Assembly: GCA_036873755.1 (NCBI GenBank)
Contig: JAVTVY010018751.1
Coordinates: forward strand, 17,851 to 81,850
Source of the DNA: Hanleya hanleyi
Lineage: Eukaryota; Mollusca; Polyplacophora; Lepidopleurida; Hanleyidae
DNA length: 64,000 bases
Reading direction: 5' to 3'
The position numbers were made by a program, and so were the translations under genes. Positions 1-11,673 of the stretch are shown piece after piece. How positions within the stretch are numbered: the first letter of the stretch is position 1; every line of letters begins with the position of its first letter. The notes beneath the pieces are model-generated. The model made no database searches and had not been told where the DNA came from. It saw nothing but the letters and a program-made list of their open reading frames with translations.

Positions 1-621
1 TTGGTGACAGCACATGGCTATAACTGTATATTTCGTAACTTTCGAAGATCTCCACCAATATCCGTTACTTGAAAATCTGACCATTACGCCAATCACCAGT
101 ATTTGCTTTCAGTGCAACGGCAGACTAGAAATCTGTAGCTAGATCAGGGTTCAGAATAAGTCCTTGCAAAATTTGTAACATTTTTACAAACTTCAAGATG
201 GCAGCTAATCCGTTACTTGAAAATCTGACCATTTTGATTGGTCGATGGCGGCCCTCTTGTTTCCAGGAGCAATAGACCCTACTGAAAAATTGATGACCCT
301 GGCCCATAGAACACATATGCCAAGTTGATCGGTTTAGTGGTTCCTCCAGATAAGAGTTTGAAGGTTTTGAGCTTTTTCCAAGATGGCCACCACACAATCT
401 GACCAATCAGAGCCCACTTGTAATATACCCCTCTCCAACTATCAGCTGACCAAGTTTCAAGTTTGTGGGCCAAGCTGTTATGGAGATATCGTGGATACAA
501 AATCTGGTAGATAAAAGAAGAATAATAATAATAGTGAATCTGAACGATTTCAAGTGGGGACCTTGGTCCTTGACCTGGTCCCCTAATTTCATTAATCAAG
601 GTTTATTTTGATTTGTATCAG
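1..621. other. Intron/5' flank of the carrier with a dispersed repeat
   Basis: No exon could be supported. Two near-identical 20-odd-base blocks (at about 61-85 and 208-235, around CCGTTACTTGAAAATCTGAC) and phrases such as CCAAGATGGCCACCAC suggest a degraded dispersed repeat. The start exon of the carrier is presumably to the left. Confidence 0.4.
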
Positions 622-665
622 GTTGTGCTGGACTGGTTGTTGGTCACCCATTTGACACAACAAAG
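622..665 (+). CDS. SLC25A45-like: Carrier exon: helix 1 and first signature motif
   Basis: Encodes GCAGLVVGHPFDTTK, the glycine-rich first helix followed by the first carrier signature P-x-D-x-x-K. The preceding exon must supply the first base of the first Gly codon (phase 1). The acceptor is TATCAG and the donor GTATGT. Confidence 0.85.
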
Positions 666-3600
666 GTATGTACCATTTGTATCCGAGTTTGTACTGTTTG
701 ACTTATCAGTATGATACATATATGCTTATATCATTCCACAAAGAGTATGCAATTTTGGTACATGGTATATTCCTTAATCCAACAATCTAATGTGTAATTG
801 ACATAGAGGATATATGCTACTTGATGAAGTAGAAATATTTTATTTCATATATAATATCCATTTTACAAAAGTATCAATATAACACAAAGTATGTACACAA
901 ATTATATTTCATTTGACACAACACTACAGTAGGCCTATGTTCCATTGGACAGCACATAGTATATTTCATGTTATAATGTGTGTAGCCTACCAGTTGACAC
1001 AAAATATATACCATTTGTATATTTCATTTGATACAAAGTATATTGCCTTCGACACCCAGTCTATGACAGTTTATACCATTTGCCACAAAGTATTCCATTT
1101 CCATTTCGCACAAAGTTTCGCATACTGGTAGTCTCTGTTCGACACAATAGTAGACTTATATTTCATTTGATAAATCCTATTATTTGAGTGTATATATAGG
1201 CCTATGTTCATTTACTGACATGCATGTTTCTTGTTCCTACTCTCATATAAAGGTGCAGTTACAAGTCCAAGCTGCCCAGAATCGCTATTCAGGAACATGG
1301 GATTGTATAAAGAATGTACAGAAACAGGGGATGGTTAGTGCCTTCACCTCGAGCAATTTTACCTGAAGGGTATTGTCATCGACAGCATCGTCTGGCTGTC
1401 TGGCTGGCTGTCTTTCCATCTTTTTTTTGTGGACACAAGATCTCAAGAGGGATTATAGCCAGGCATTTTAAAGTCATACCACATATGTACTGGTGATGGG
1501 TCAGAAGGCTATCTGGAATGACTGACCTTCACCATGGTCAAATTCAAGTATTTGCAATAGTTTTTGAAGTATCAAAGCTTGGGTCTCCAAATTCATATTA
1601 CATATGCAACTTACGATTGACTATATTCCAGTTGACTGACCCTGATCAATTTTATCAAGGTCATATGCTGTTCATTATGGTAGGCTTTCCAAAGTAATAC
1701 TATGTATACATCTGGTAATTGTCCAAGTGTATTGAAGATGACTGAAGTTGAACTATTTTGTTCAGGTCAGATACTATTGTGTATGATATTTCATGAAGGA
1801 TTATATCTACATTGTCCACATTTATACCACATCTGCAACTGATAATGGATCTGGATCTGTTGAATATGATTGACCTTGACCTATTTCCTAAAGGTCAGAT
1901 TCTCTTGGTTAAGTCGAAGATCTCTGAATTCATGTTTCACATGCAATAAGTTAGAGTAGACCAGACACTCTTTGAAGATCACAGATCTTGATCTATATTT
2001 CCAAGATCAAATTACTTGATTGCAGTATGCAGAGCTACACGGAAGAGTATATTTAGAAATAGGAATTTGATAATTAATGATCTATCAGAACCTCGAGCAG
2101 TGCAAATTTTTTCTCCACAATTAAGGCCTTGGCAAAACCTGACATGGCCCAATATCCCAATCTAGCCCCAGAACTCACTTTAGCTGCGAAAACTGACCTC
2201 TGGCCTAGTGGATTTCTGAGAGCAGAAACGGAAATGTCGCACTTGTTTGTTTACTTTCTTATTTATTCTAATTTTTATATGTTTTGTACTCTGTCCCAAA
2301 TGGGATGCTCAATGCAATAAAGAATCTTATCTTATGCACACAATTAATTTTCGGCTGAACCAATCTCGCATTCATCTATTTCCGTATTGGCGGAAATTAG
2401 CCCAGTTGCTGAGTTCTGGTGATAGATTGCTATTATTCAACTAAACATAGAAATAGTTTTGTATAATTTGAATGAGTTATGTTCGTTTGGTTAAAATTAA
2501 CTGAATTTCACAATAAAATGCACCAGGATCTCTCGATTATCAAAGGCACTATTTCTTAGCCGGCTCACTGCGTGATCGTCATACGCTCCCCACCAGTGGG
2601 GATTTGTGCGTTCTATGTGAGAGGCTTGTTCCGCCAATACGGAAATAGCCGAACGTGAGATTGCCAATATCCTATGTATACAGTCAGCCCTGTTGGATCA
2701 CATTTTTGTGGACCTGATTGTCGAAAGTTCTAAAAATACATCTTATGCAATGCATGTTTGCCGAGTGTAGACAATAACCAATAGCCGACTATTCTGTCAA
2801 TTTGGAACCTTTCATGAAGTACATATCATGTTATGTCACTCTGGACAAGTTATTCATATTAAATCACGATAGACAAGATCATTTGAATTGTTTATTAGTT
2901 TTGAACTAAGTGTACTCCATTGTACATGTAAAACAAAATTCCAAAGAATAGACAAATTTAAGATCTGGAACTTTGGCCTCTGGCTTATCAATAAATGCCA
3001 GTTATTCCTGGGTGCAAAGAAAATTGAAGAAAATAACACCTGAAATGTTAGTCTTTCAAGATTCTCAGAGCCATAATAATTTTGAAAAAAATGTTAACCT
3101 TTTCCGATAGCTTGACCTGAACTTATCGTATCTCAGGTATAGTGTGGAGAATTATTTACATGTAGAGGCCCCTCCAACATGCTTAACAAGAGGAATTCAA
3201 TCCAACACAAATAAGTATGGTGTTAATTTTATGATGTATAACTGAGTTTGTCCATTTTGTTACTCCTTCACATGCAGGCACGAGGGTTTTACCGGGGTAT
3301 GTCTTGGCCGTTATTCTCATACGGTGCTGTAAACTCTGTGTTCTTTGGTGTTTACGGGAACAGTCTGAACTTCATCCGCCGTCACAGTGGCAGCAACAGG
3401 GAGGTGAAGGCCCATTACTGGGAGATCTACCTGGCAGGGTGCCTGGGTGGTGCTGCACAACTGGTCATTGCTTGTCCAATTGACCTGGTCAAAGTTGTTT
3501 TACAATCCCAGATTCCACATGGAGTCCAAGGTGAGTTTATCAGGCATGATAATCAAATATAATGACATTTCATAACGCCAATACACTGAATCTCTATGAG

Positions 3601-6600
3601 TGCTCCCAGCTCCACCTTTTAGTGCACGGATCATCCTTCCACATTATTTCAATATATATATCCTGCAATGCCCACCCACATCAATTTCAACCCCTTTGAT
3701 CATATGTTGATTAGAACTGTTAGTATCAACTTTCCGCATACTCCAATATTACACACTTCTCGTGCATCTCTTCTGTTCTTTGTTGATGGCTATTGTGATT
3801 GTTGCTGAAGTGGATGTCTCTCTCTGTATTTGTTATGGCATGGTCATTGTGTTCATCTGTTGTGTTTCTATGTCCCTGTGAATGTAGGCAAGACATATTG
3901 TACCTGTCCATCCATGCGTCCAACAATTTTATTGTTACAGCATGGTTACACTATAACTATTCAACATACCCTGGTCAAATTTTTACCTCTTTTCATAGAT
4001 TTAACTCTTTTCATTAGATTTTCGGGCTGTTGGTTATCGCAGATTTAGAGAGTTTTCATTTTGAACATTGAAATTTTGATGAAACCTTGTTATCAGGATC
4101 ATATCTATATTATGAATGCCAGCTGCAGCTAGAATTAGTTGTCTTTGTACTCAGGTTTTTTAGACTGACCTGAGCCCATTTGCTGGTCTATTGCAGCCAC
4201 TGCCACCCACACCTACAGAGGGCCTTTAGAGGTGGCCATGACAATCTTACGAGAGAACGGAGTGCGGGGGATGTACCGTGGTGTGACTATCCAGGCCATG
4301 AGAGATCTTCCTGCTAGTGGCACTTATTTCTTTTTGTTTGAATGGCTTAACCACCTAAGCAGGATCCATCTCCCTACTGTGCCCGAAACCATATTTCACT
4401 TTTTCTCAGGGGGCTGTGCTGGAGTTGTGTCTTGGATGATAATTTTGCCCTTTGACGTGGTGAAAAGTCGCTATCAGGCAGATGAAGTTGACAAACGTTA
4501 CAGGAGTGTCATTCACTGTGCAGCACAAAGTTATAAGGAAGAAGGGATTGCTGTGTTTTTTAGGGGAATGCTGGCAATGTCTGTCAGAGCATTCCCCGTC
4601 AATGCTGTCATCTTGGGCGTATATGGCTACTGTATAAAGCTGTTCAATGAAGGCCTTCCATGGTAGTCTGATTTCCACTGGTGGAAGGGTCACAGATAAT
4701 AGATGATGTAGGACTTTTCCTGCACATGTATCTTCATGGTCCCAGGGCGAGGTCAATGCAAGAGATGTAGACTGCAGCAATCCCCAGATCCCATGAGCTC
4801 CACCATTCCTTACTGGAACATAAAATCTTTGAATGATGAACACAATAATGATGGCCATACAGGTATCTCCTCATGTTTAGGTTCTGGCTGCATACAACAA
4901 TGCAATGGGCCAGGTAACTTGGGATGGTCATTGGAACCAGGACTGCACACAGGTGTTTGCAATTTAGCTGATGAAAATCATTCTCATGGCATCACATCAT
5001 TTTTTTCCTGCTGTCAGAGATACCCTCTCATTACACTGGAGTTTAAATCGCGGCATGCGGCTTTCATGTAATAATTTAGCATAAATCTTGTTAATTCTTG
5101 TACAAGTTATACTGGATGTATTTCCTATATGTCTCATATGCAGATACATGCTCCCTGTGTCTATCGATACAAACTTAATGCGCCTGCGCGCTGTGCTTTT
5201 CTGCACACTGCAGTCAGAGGGTGTTACACTGACAGTAAAGGAGGTCACAAACTCTGATGATGAGAGAATGATGAAGATGGGTGGTCATACAATTGAGACA
5301 TTGTTGGCAAATACAACTCACATTCATTACTAGCTAAGCTTATGTGCTGTTTGTACGGTAAATGAAAATCCGAGGGGTTCAAGTCCCCCAACGTTGAAAC
5401 AATTGATTTGACTTTGAACCGTAACTTTCAGTACCCAGCATGCAGAGCAATCCGAAGTGAGATCCAGTGGCAACGTACCCACAATTACCAAATTTTTCCT
5501 AATGCGGCCAGAATTTTAACTTGGCCCGCAGGTGGCGCCACCTATAGGCAGATTGGCGTGAAAAACAATCCCAAGCGAGATATTGAGGTGAGGTGCCCAC
5601 ATACCAAATTTAAGAAGAAACCATTCAGTTTTGCAAAAGTTACTGTCCGAAAACTTTAAAACTTTAACTGACCCCCGGTGGCGCCACCTATAAGCGAAGT
5701 GGCGTCAAAAACAATTTCAAGTGAGATATTGAGGAGAGGTACCCATATACCAAATTTGAAAAGAAAAGATATTGTCCGGAAACAAAATTTTAACTTTGCC
5801 CCCAGGTGGCGCCGCCTGTAGGCGGATCGGTGCGAAAAACAATCCCAAGCAAGATCTTGAAAAGAATCCGTTCAGTTTTTCTAAAGTTATTGTCTGGAAA
5901 CGAAACATTTAACTTTGGCCCCAAGTGGCGCCACCTAAAGGCAGATAGGTGCGAAAAACAATCCCACGCGAGATCTTGAGGCGAGGTACCCATACACCAA
6001 AATTGGAAAGAATCTATTCAGTTTTTCAAAAGTTATTGTCCGGAAATAAATTTTAATTCTGCCCCCAGGTGGCGCCACCTAAAAGCCGATCGGCACGAAA
6101 AACAATCCTAAGTGAGATGTTTAAGCGAGGTACCCACACACCAAATTTGAAAAGAATCTGTTCAGTTTTTCTAAAGTTATTGTCCAGAAACGAAATTTTA
6201 ACTTTGCCCCCAGGTGGCACCACCTATGGGCGGATCGGTGCAAAAAACAATCCCAAGCAAGATTTTGGGGTGGGGTACCCACAACCCAAATCTGAAAGGA
6301 ATCCGTTCAGTTTTTCAGAAGTTATTGTCCGGAAACAAACTCGGACGGACGCACGGACCGACGGACGGATGCACGGACGGACGCCAATACTATAGTCCCC
6401 CTTTAGCCCTTCGGGCGTTGGGGGACAATGACTGAGAAAGGACTGAGTGACAAAGATGCTGTCATTCAAACCCATTCAGTGCAATACTTTGCAATATTTT
6501 CAGGAGACGTACAGAAGTCACAAAGTAAACTGCTTGTAAAGGGCAGGCCCTCCTCATCTCTATACTACAAAGGCCCGTGGACATGTGCCATGGACATTGT

Positions 6601-7021
6601 TCGGAAACGTGGACCTGGGACCTTGTACCGTGGTATGGTGGCCATGGCATATCGTGATGTGCCAACATTTGGCATCTACACACTGTCATATGATGTTATC
6701 TTCAGGATGCTCACTCGTAGTACTTGGTTGGACAGACACGGGGTAGTGGCCAGTTTGATAGCTGGGGGAATAGCTGGGATCTGTACCTGGTTTCCTGTCA
6801 TACCATTTGATGCTGCCAAAAGCAGACTTCAGGCAGATGTACATAACAGGCAATATAAAGGTTTGTTTGATTGTACGCTGAAGAATTACCAGAGGGATGG
6901 TATACAGGCCCTATTTCGTGGAGGACTGCTTATATGTGTTCGTGCATTCATAGCAAATGCTGCGATATTCCTGTTCTATTCACAAACGATGAAACATCTG
7001 GGAACCATTTCACATGGCTAA
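622..7021 (+). CDS. SLC25A45-like: SLC25A45/A48-like mitochondrial carrier, 5' partial, two alternative 3' exons
   Basis: Inner-mitochondrial-membrane solute carrier. Coding exons 622-665, 1253-1333 and 3278-3530 join either 4197-4666 or 6504-7021. All boundaries are AG/GT and phases match (1, 0, 0, then 1). Each product has three mitochondrial-carrier signatures: PFDTTK from exons 1-2, PIDLVK in exon 3, and PFDVVK or PFDAAK in the terminal exon. Exon 3 reads FYRGMSWP...NSVFFGVYGN and the first terminal exon has RAFPVNA, both close to vertebrate SLC25A45/A48 as I remember them. That subfamily has been linked to import of methylated basic amino acids (A45) and choline (A48); substrate here is inferred only by similarity. 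The N-terminal exon, with roughly ten residues and the start codon, is not found in 1-621. Subfamily assignment is good, exact orthology uncertain. Confidence 0.88.
870..1180. repeat. Degenerate tandem repeat, CATTTGACACAAAGTAT-like unit
   Basis: The phrase CATTTGACACAA or a near variant, followed by AGTATAT, recurs about every 20-60 bases through the intron. Short and imperfect, with no coding potential. Confidence 0.5.
1253..1333 (+). CDS. SLC25A45-like: Carrier exon: matrix loop of repeat 1
   Basis: 27 codons in phase 0, from VQLQVQAAQNRYSGTWDC to KNVQKQGM. This is the short amphipathic matrix helix between helices 1 and 2. Acceptor is ATAAAG, donor GTTAGT. Confidence 0.85.
1375..2060. 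repeat. Old tandem-repeat element in carrier intron, possibly pearl-like
   Basis: A GGCTGTCTGGCTGGCTGTC microsatellite at about 1390-1412 is followed by degenerate units of about 145 bp. Each carries a phrase like CACATATGCAACT...TTGACTGACCTTGA...AAGGTCA. The order, tetranucleotide microsatellite then longer tandem repeats, matches the better-preserved elements elsewhere in the window. Heavily eroded, so family assignment is tentative. Confidence 0.4.
2235..2338 (+). mobile_element. Probable 3' end of a truncated non-LTR retrotransposon
   Basis: T-rich text ending CAATAAAGAATCTTATCTTATG, i.e. an AATAAA followed by a short TCTTA-type tail repeat, as in LINE 3' ends. No reverse transcriptase reading frame is present. 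Low certainty. Confidence 0.3.
2361..2663. mobile_element. MITE with 35-bp terminal inverted repeats
   Basis: Left end (2361-2395) and right end (2629-2663) are inverted copies of each other around CTATTTCCGTATTGGCGGAA, with four mismatches near the outer half. No open frame inside. No clear target duplication. Confidence 0.7.
3278..3530 (+). CDS. SLC25A45-like: Carrier exon: helices 2-3 and second signature motif
   Basis: 84 codons plus one base. It starts ARGFYRGMSWPLFSYGAV and ends near IPHGVQ. The second signature CPIDLVKVVLQSQ lies near its end. It finishes in phase 1 with a lone G, so either downstream terminal exon can be joined in frame: G+CC gives Ala, G+GA gives Gly. Acceptor ATGCAG, donor GTGAGT. 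Confidence 0.9.
4197..4666 (+). CDS. SLC25A45-like: Carrier terminal exon, version a (helices 4-6)
   Basis: Encodes the matrix helix YRGPLEVAMTILRENG, helix 4 with MRDLPASGTY, helix 5 with the third signature PFDVVKSRYQAD, and helix 6 with RAFPVNA. It ends FNEGLPW and the stop TAG at 4664-4666. Acceptor is CTATTGCAG, with a preceding pyrimidine-rich tract. The RAFPVNA block matches what I recall of human SLC25A45. No AATAAA signal was seen close downstream. Confidence 0.9.
4970..5285 (+). repeat. Duplicated 3' flank of carrier exon 4a (copy 1)
   Basis: Segments such as CTCATGGCATCAcATCAT, TATACTGGATGT, CTGTGTCtATC and GATGAGAGAATGA occur in the same order at 10155-10500. This is a diverged segmental duplication lying downstream of each terminal exon copy. 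Not convincingly coding. Confidence 0.55.
5383..6426 (+). mobile_element. Pearl/Helentron-like non-autonomous element, family 1 copy 1
   Basis: Bounded by GTCCCCCAACG (5383-5393) and its reverse complement CGTTGGGGGAC (6416-6426). The core is about six units of 120-165 bp, each with GGTGGCGCCACCTA, GAAAAACAATCCCAAG and CCAAATTTGAAAAGAA. A (ACGG)n-type stretch (about 6343-6385) and a hairpin AGCCCTTCGGGC follow at the right. No protein. It lies between the two carrier terminal exons. Pearl (CvA) elements of bivalves have this microsatellite-plus-core-repeat layout. Confidence 0.7.
6504..7021 (+). CDS. SLC25A45-like: Carrier terminal exon, version b (paralogous copy)
   Basis: Second copy of helices 4-6: YYKGPWTCAMDIVRKRG, YRDVPTFGIY, third signature PFDAAKSRLQAD, then RAFIANAAIF, with a stop at 7019-7021. 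It is collinear with version a but diverged, including RAFPVNA to RAFIANA and MRDLPA to YRDVPTF at positions facing the substrate cavity in this family. The acceptor ATTTTCAG starts the exon with GA, completing the lone G from exon 3 to make Gly. A longer open frame begins at ATG 6428, but 6428-6503 has no carrier similarity and is read as intron. It could instead be the 3' half of a partial gene copy. An AATAAA is present near 7494. Confidence 0.82.
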
Positions 7022-7552
7022 TCCTAAAATAATTTAGGATGACCCGGAATGGATTTCTGTAATGGAATTCCATGGCTCAGTTTCAAGATGAATACAAAAT
7101 GGAGTTAACATATTGCAGACATCCATTTAGAATGAAAATAAGAAATGAATCATTGGAACACTCAAATTATGTCACATTGTATATATTGAAAACAGGTTTA
7201 TTTACTTAATGCTTTTAAAAACTAACTATTTAGGATTTTTTAGATCATCTTGTTAACCTGGTGAATAGTTAGAGGACAGGTTCTCAAATTGATTTTATAT
7301 CTATCCTACTGTGATACTTTGTTCCCATACAATACTCTGTAAAACCTATGCGGGATAACATGCTGGGATAAGTCATCCCACACACGTACATGGGATGTGC
7401 GCATGCGACACAGGTGGCCAGTCACAACGCTTGACACAAGCTGCAGGTATGAGGCGCTCCAGCAACATTTCTCCCAGTGTATCATTGATATTTTTAATAA
7501 AATAATGATTAAAGTAATGATTTAAATTATATGAGAAAAAGAATTCCATATC

Positions 7553-7668
7553 GATCATTGGATGAAAATTTCCACCCTCAAGAAGGAAAATACATCCCAA
7601 CCTTGCCTCGGTGGTTCAGTTGGGATGTATTTTCCTTCTCTCGATTGTGAATTTTCATCCCATGATCA
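7553..7668. mobile_element. Hairpin MITE, about 116 bp
   Basis: Inverted arms of about 48 bp: 7553-7601 and about 7619-7668, sharing AAGGAAAATACATCCCAAC / TTGGGATGTATTTTCCTT and GATGAAAATT / AATTTTCATC. A short GC-rich loop separates them. Confidence 0.65.
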
Positions 7669-8565
7669 AGTTCTATGGGATCCTCTTGTTCTCAAACTCT
7701 CCAGGGCTTTACATCTCCCTAATTTGGGTACACCCTTTATTCGGTGCAGCATATTATTTCCAGGGAAGGGTCTTATTGCATTTCAGCAGGTGTACCGCAG
7801 TTCCACAGAATTCATAACTGGCTCTCATGAAATATGTTGTATGAAACATTCATGTCTGCTGATTTGCTGAAGACAATATTAGTGAATATGGAAGCATTAT
7901 CATTGTCCTTTTCCCATACTCATTTTTCACAATTCCAATGCTATGTAATGCGAACAGTCTTACATTCCATGATGATAATCAAAACGCTAAACCTTCCTTC
8001 AACCACACTCCAGTCAATTTGTCCAAAAAGACAAGTGACCATCCCACAAATTTAGCATACCGGTATTACCCAATTTCTCTTAAATTACCCAGTCTGATTG
8101 TCCCATTGTCTGGTTTTTCCCACTAATACATAAGTATATAAAGGTTAACCATTTTAGTGCCAGCTGAAAATAATCAAAACAATTTCAGTATTAACTTTTC
8201 ATGAGCTTGTTCAAATCACATCGATGATATGTGAATAAATTTGACTTGTTTAGATGACTGCCAATGCAGGTATGTTTGTTACAGCATACAAAAGGTCAGA
8301 CTTGCAATGTAATTAATTTTATATCACATTTATTCATTCAGTTGTGATTGTCTTGTGTTATTCCTGTATACATTTTACATTCACCTGTATTCCAGATTTA
8401 CATATATATTTCAGGGTTTTCAATGGCAATGTTACCACCATAATATGGTACATATGTATTGACCATATAACAAAGGTGTATCCAATTATACTTGGAGCAG
8501 TAAATTTATAAAACCGCGAGTCTAAATTCTACTAGATGTGCAGGGATGAAATGATGGGTTCATCT

Positions 8566-8636
8566 TAGCCCCAGCAGGGACCTAATGATACTGTCATTCA
8601 ATGAATGACAGTATCATTAGGTCCCTGCTGGGGCTA
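8566..8636. mobile_element. 71-bp perfect hairpin flanked by 9-bp direct repeats
   Basis: Arms 8566-8600 and 8602-8636 are perfectly complementary (35 bp each, one-base spacer). Each begins or ends with TAGCCCCAGCAGGGACC or its complement. GGTTCATCT occurs immediately before (8557-8565) and after (8637-8645), consistent with a 9-bp target duplication. Confidence 0.75.
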
Positions 8637-8821
8637 GGTTCATCTCATTTAATACTTGTATGTACCAGGCAGGCTCTTTGTTCAAGTCCTTTCGGTTTTA
8701 CCATGTATTGGAGGGCTTGCATGACACTGTCACCACTTAATGGCCCTGTTTTTTAATTCGTTATTGCCATTGCACTCTTCTCTGACCCAGCTAGCCAATC
8801 AAATCCAGAATTCTCAATACA

Positions 8822-9255
8822 GTAATCGCTCTAATAATTCGAAATCGAAATTCCATCACCCCCAAGTCTGGGGACAACATTCATCACCCCCAAGTCTGGG
8901 GACAACATTCATCACCCCCAAGTCTGGGGACAACATTCATCACCCCCAAGTCTGGGGACAACATTCATCACCCCCAAGTCTGGGGACAACATTCATCACC
9001 CCCAAGTCTGGGGACAACATTCATCACCCCCAAGTCTGGGGACAACATTCATCACCCCCAAGTCTGGGGACAACATTCAATTGGTGGTTCTAATAAATTA
9101 CCACCCTCTAAAATCATTGAAATAAGAAAGAAATAATGGATTATATGCATGATTATTAACCATTTTGTCAACTTCCTGTTCTAATAAATTTAATCACCCT
9201 CAGATAATATGGTGGGAATTTTCACTTCCTGTGATTGAATTATTAGAGGGATTAC
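8822..9255. mobile_element. MITE (CTCTAATAATTC ends) with an internal minisatellite
   Basis: Ends CTCTAATAATTC (8829-8840) and GAATTATTAGAG (9237-9248), extended by GTAATC / GATTAC. The interior resembles the element at 58565-58746, for example TTCTAAT, TTAATCACCCTCAG and ACTTCCTGTGATTGAATTAT. Confidence 0.7.
8854..9077. repeat. Minisatellite, 8 x 28 bp
   Basis: Eight essentially identical head-to-tail copies of a 28-bp unit containing CATCACCCCCAAGTCTGGGG. The unit includes CCCC...GGGG, able to form a short stem. Exactly 224 bp. The open frame across it is only a repeat translation. Confidence 0.92.
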
Positions 9256-10154
9256 CATAGTTTCTGTTCAGCCATACCAGTGACAGTATAGTGCAGGTCT
9301 TTACCAGTTAATTGTGATACCGTGCTGCTCTGTTTTTAATCAAAGATATACTGCTCTTTTTTAATCAAAGACACACGGTCAAATTTTCAGGGAAAATGCA
9401 TTTACATTTCTGTATTTATTCAGCATGTTCAGTGTCCAATTTTGTATTATATTGATCCCAATTTTCATGGTTGTAGAAATAAATTGTTCTTTATGAAATT
9501 ACAACTTTTCTTCTCTTTCTTAATACAGTACATCCACATCAAACAAGATTTTGATTTACTATCAAAGCTAGGTATGGAGACAAGTGATGGAGTTATTTAT
9601 ATAGTACATGACAGCACATGAACTCAGGAATTGGGTAAACGCAAATGTACCTCCTCCAGATCAATTCATTTTCCCACCATTTTCTCTGCTGTCAGTTGTC
9701 GGGGATTTTCAGTACCTGTCGTGTTTCGCCGATATTTATCGGAACGGCTATACAGTTGCCAGCAAGGAAATTCACGTTTCTCAAATCCCACATAATATTC
9801 TAACACCAGTCGTAAACGCATATCATTTTACTGCATAATCTGATTTAATCTGCAATCTGATCATATTCAAATAGGCCAGGTCGCATCAGCCTGGCTTTAT
9901 ATATCTGATTTTCTGCATTACTTTCCAATAGTTAGGAGGGCTTGCTGCTCTTAAACACAATATTTGGACAAACATGTTAGTTAGCTTTTACAATCTTGAG
10001 CTGTTACACAATGCTGTCTCAAATGGATGTTCTATGTCAAGGTTACTGGAGAACCTTCGAGAGAAAAGTAACGAAACCCACCTACAATTTCAGACTGGCT
10101 GACCAGCGAGAAACCTTGTGTTCTGTAAAATATGTCATATCCCCCAAGTCCACC

Positions 10155-10500
10155 GCAGTCATTGTCATGGCATCAGATTGTTTATCTTCCTGCTGTCCGA
10201 CCATCTGATTGCACTGGGCGCATGGATCACGGTCAATCAGTATTGTCCATTACTATTATGGAGCGTAGTGGGCTCAAGATGATGTCACAGCTAAACAAGA
10301 TGTTCTACCATGTGCTCTTGTCAAATAATTGATCACTTGATTTTTCTATAAAGTATACTGGATGTTTTCTCCATTTCTCGCATATGCATGTACAAACTTC
10401 CTGTGTCAATCAAATCAATTAATGCTGAATGGGCGCCATGTTTTTCATCCCAACACAGTCAGTGGATGTTACACCGACAATGAGAGAATGACATGACCAA
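10155..10500 (+). repeat. Duplicated 3' flank (copy 2)
   Basis: Collinear, diverged partner of 4970-5285. It lies downstream of carrier exon 4b, in the order expected if exon 4 and its 3' flank were duplicated together and later expanded by insertions. Confidence 0.5.
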
Positions 10501-11482
10501 GAGAACACCCTTGATTTTATCTTCCATGTGGTGGGGAAACTCAATGTTTTGGGCAGGACATTCCATGCTTCAATGACAGGGCAGGAGCCGCGGAGCACAT
10601 TTGAAAGGGGGGGGGGGGGGAGCTGAACTCCATACTGGCCATTAGGACTGGTGCTATCTAAGATAGGACTTATAATATTGCGGTCCCAAATGAATATTCT
10701 TCCTACTCATACAACAATAAGACAGTGAATTTCATATATATGTCTGTTTATTCATACAGTAAAAAATATGTTGTAGCAAATCTTTTGATCAGGACTTTTG
10801 TTATTTTTACGGCTGATCCAAATATACGATTATACGGCAGTTATATTCACAGACCCACCACATCAAGAAAAACAGCAGCTGGAATGGGCTATAGAGGTGG
10901 CATTATGAAGTAGAGTACATGTAGAGTTGATTAAACAATTGTGGTGTTAAATTAGTTGGTGGTCAAATGCAAAAAATCCCAGTCTTTAACAAGATATCAG
11001 TTTACAGTATGCTGGCAGTAAAAAAGGGATACTTTTGTTAAGAAAATGGGATCTGGAATAGTTAACAGCAGAATTCTGTATTGCATAATAATCCATTGAG
11101 CATATATGTGTATGAGAATGGTACAGTTTCACATGCTTACATTCAGATACGGACAAAATAAATACACTAATCGACAGTGTCCATCTATCTAATATGATTT
11201 TTCTCAAGACAAATTAATTTCACCCAACATTTAGACAAGTTTTCCATTCTGATTCTAACATTCAGGATAATTCATCCAGATTAAAGTTACTTTTTAGGCA
11301 AAATGATGTCAGTTATTCCATACAATAACATGCAAATTACCTGTAATGCTTTTTATATTGGTTCCCAGTTCTTTGTACTGTAATGAATGAATTTTATTGA
11401 AATTTCGGGAGAAAAAAATGGATGTCCAGTCTGAATTTTCATATGCTCACAGACCAGCTTGAAACCCTAGAGTACGCCCCTT

Positions 11483-11673
11483 AGGCCTGGTACACACGAC
11501 CAAGTTTTCCTTGAAAAGTGAGACGAAATTCATTGAAGTCTGTAGTGGCTATTAGCTTTCTAAGAAGCTTATAGATGATGACCATGCCAGAGCAGGATAT
11601 AGCGAATGGTCGTAAGTCTTCCACAAATTTGAGCTCACTTGTCAAGGAAAACGGGGACCTTTGTACCAGGCCC
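11483..11673. mobile_element. MITE with AGGCCTGGTACA ends
   Basis: Left end AGGCCTGGTACACACGACC... and the reverse complement of the right end GGCCTGGTACAAAGG... match over about 40 bp, including TTTTCCTTGA and AGTGAG. A related end occurs at 41722-41823. Confidence 0.6.

Noticed and set aside
4406..4858. 150-codon minus-strand frame
   Set aside because: Antisense shadow of carrier exon 4a.
6428..6503. ATG upstream of carrier exon 4b as a translation start
   Set aside because: The 25 codons before the splice acceptor have no carrier similarity and begin at the edge of a transposable element.
8740..9093. 117-codon frame with HHPQVWGQHSSPPSLG repeats
   Set aside because: Produced by the 28-bp minisatellite, which cycles through all three frames.
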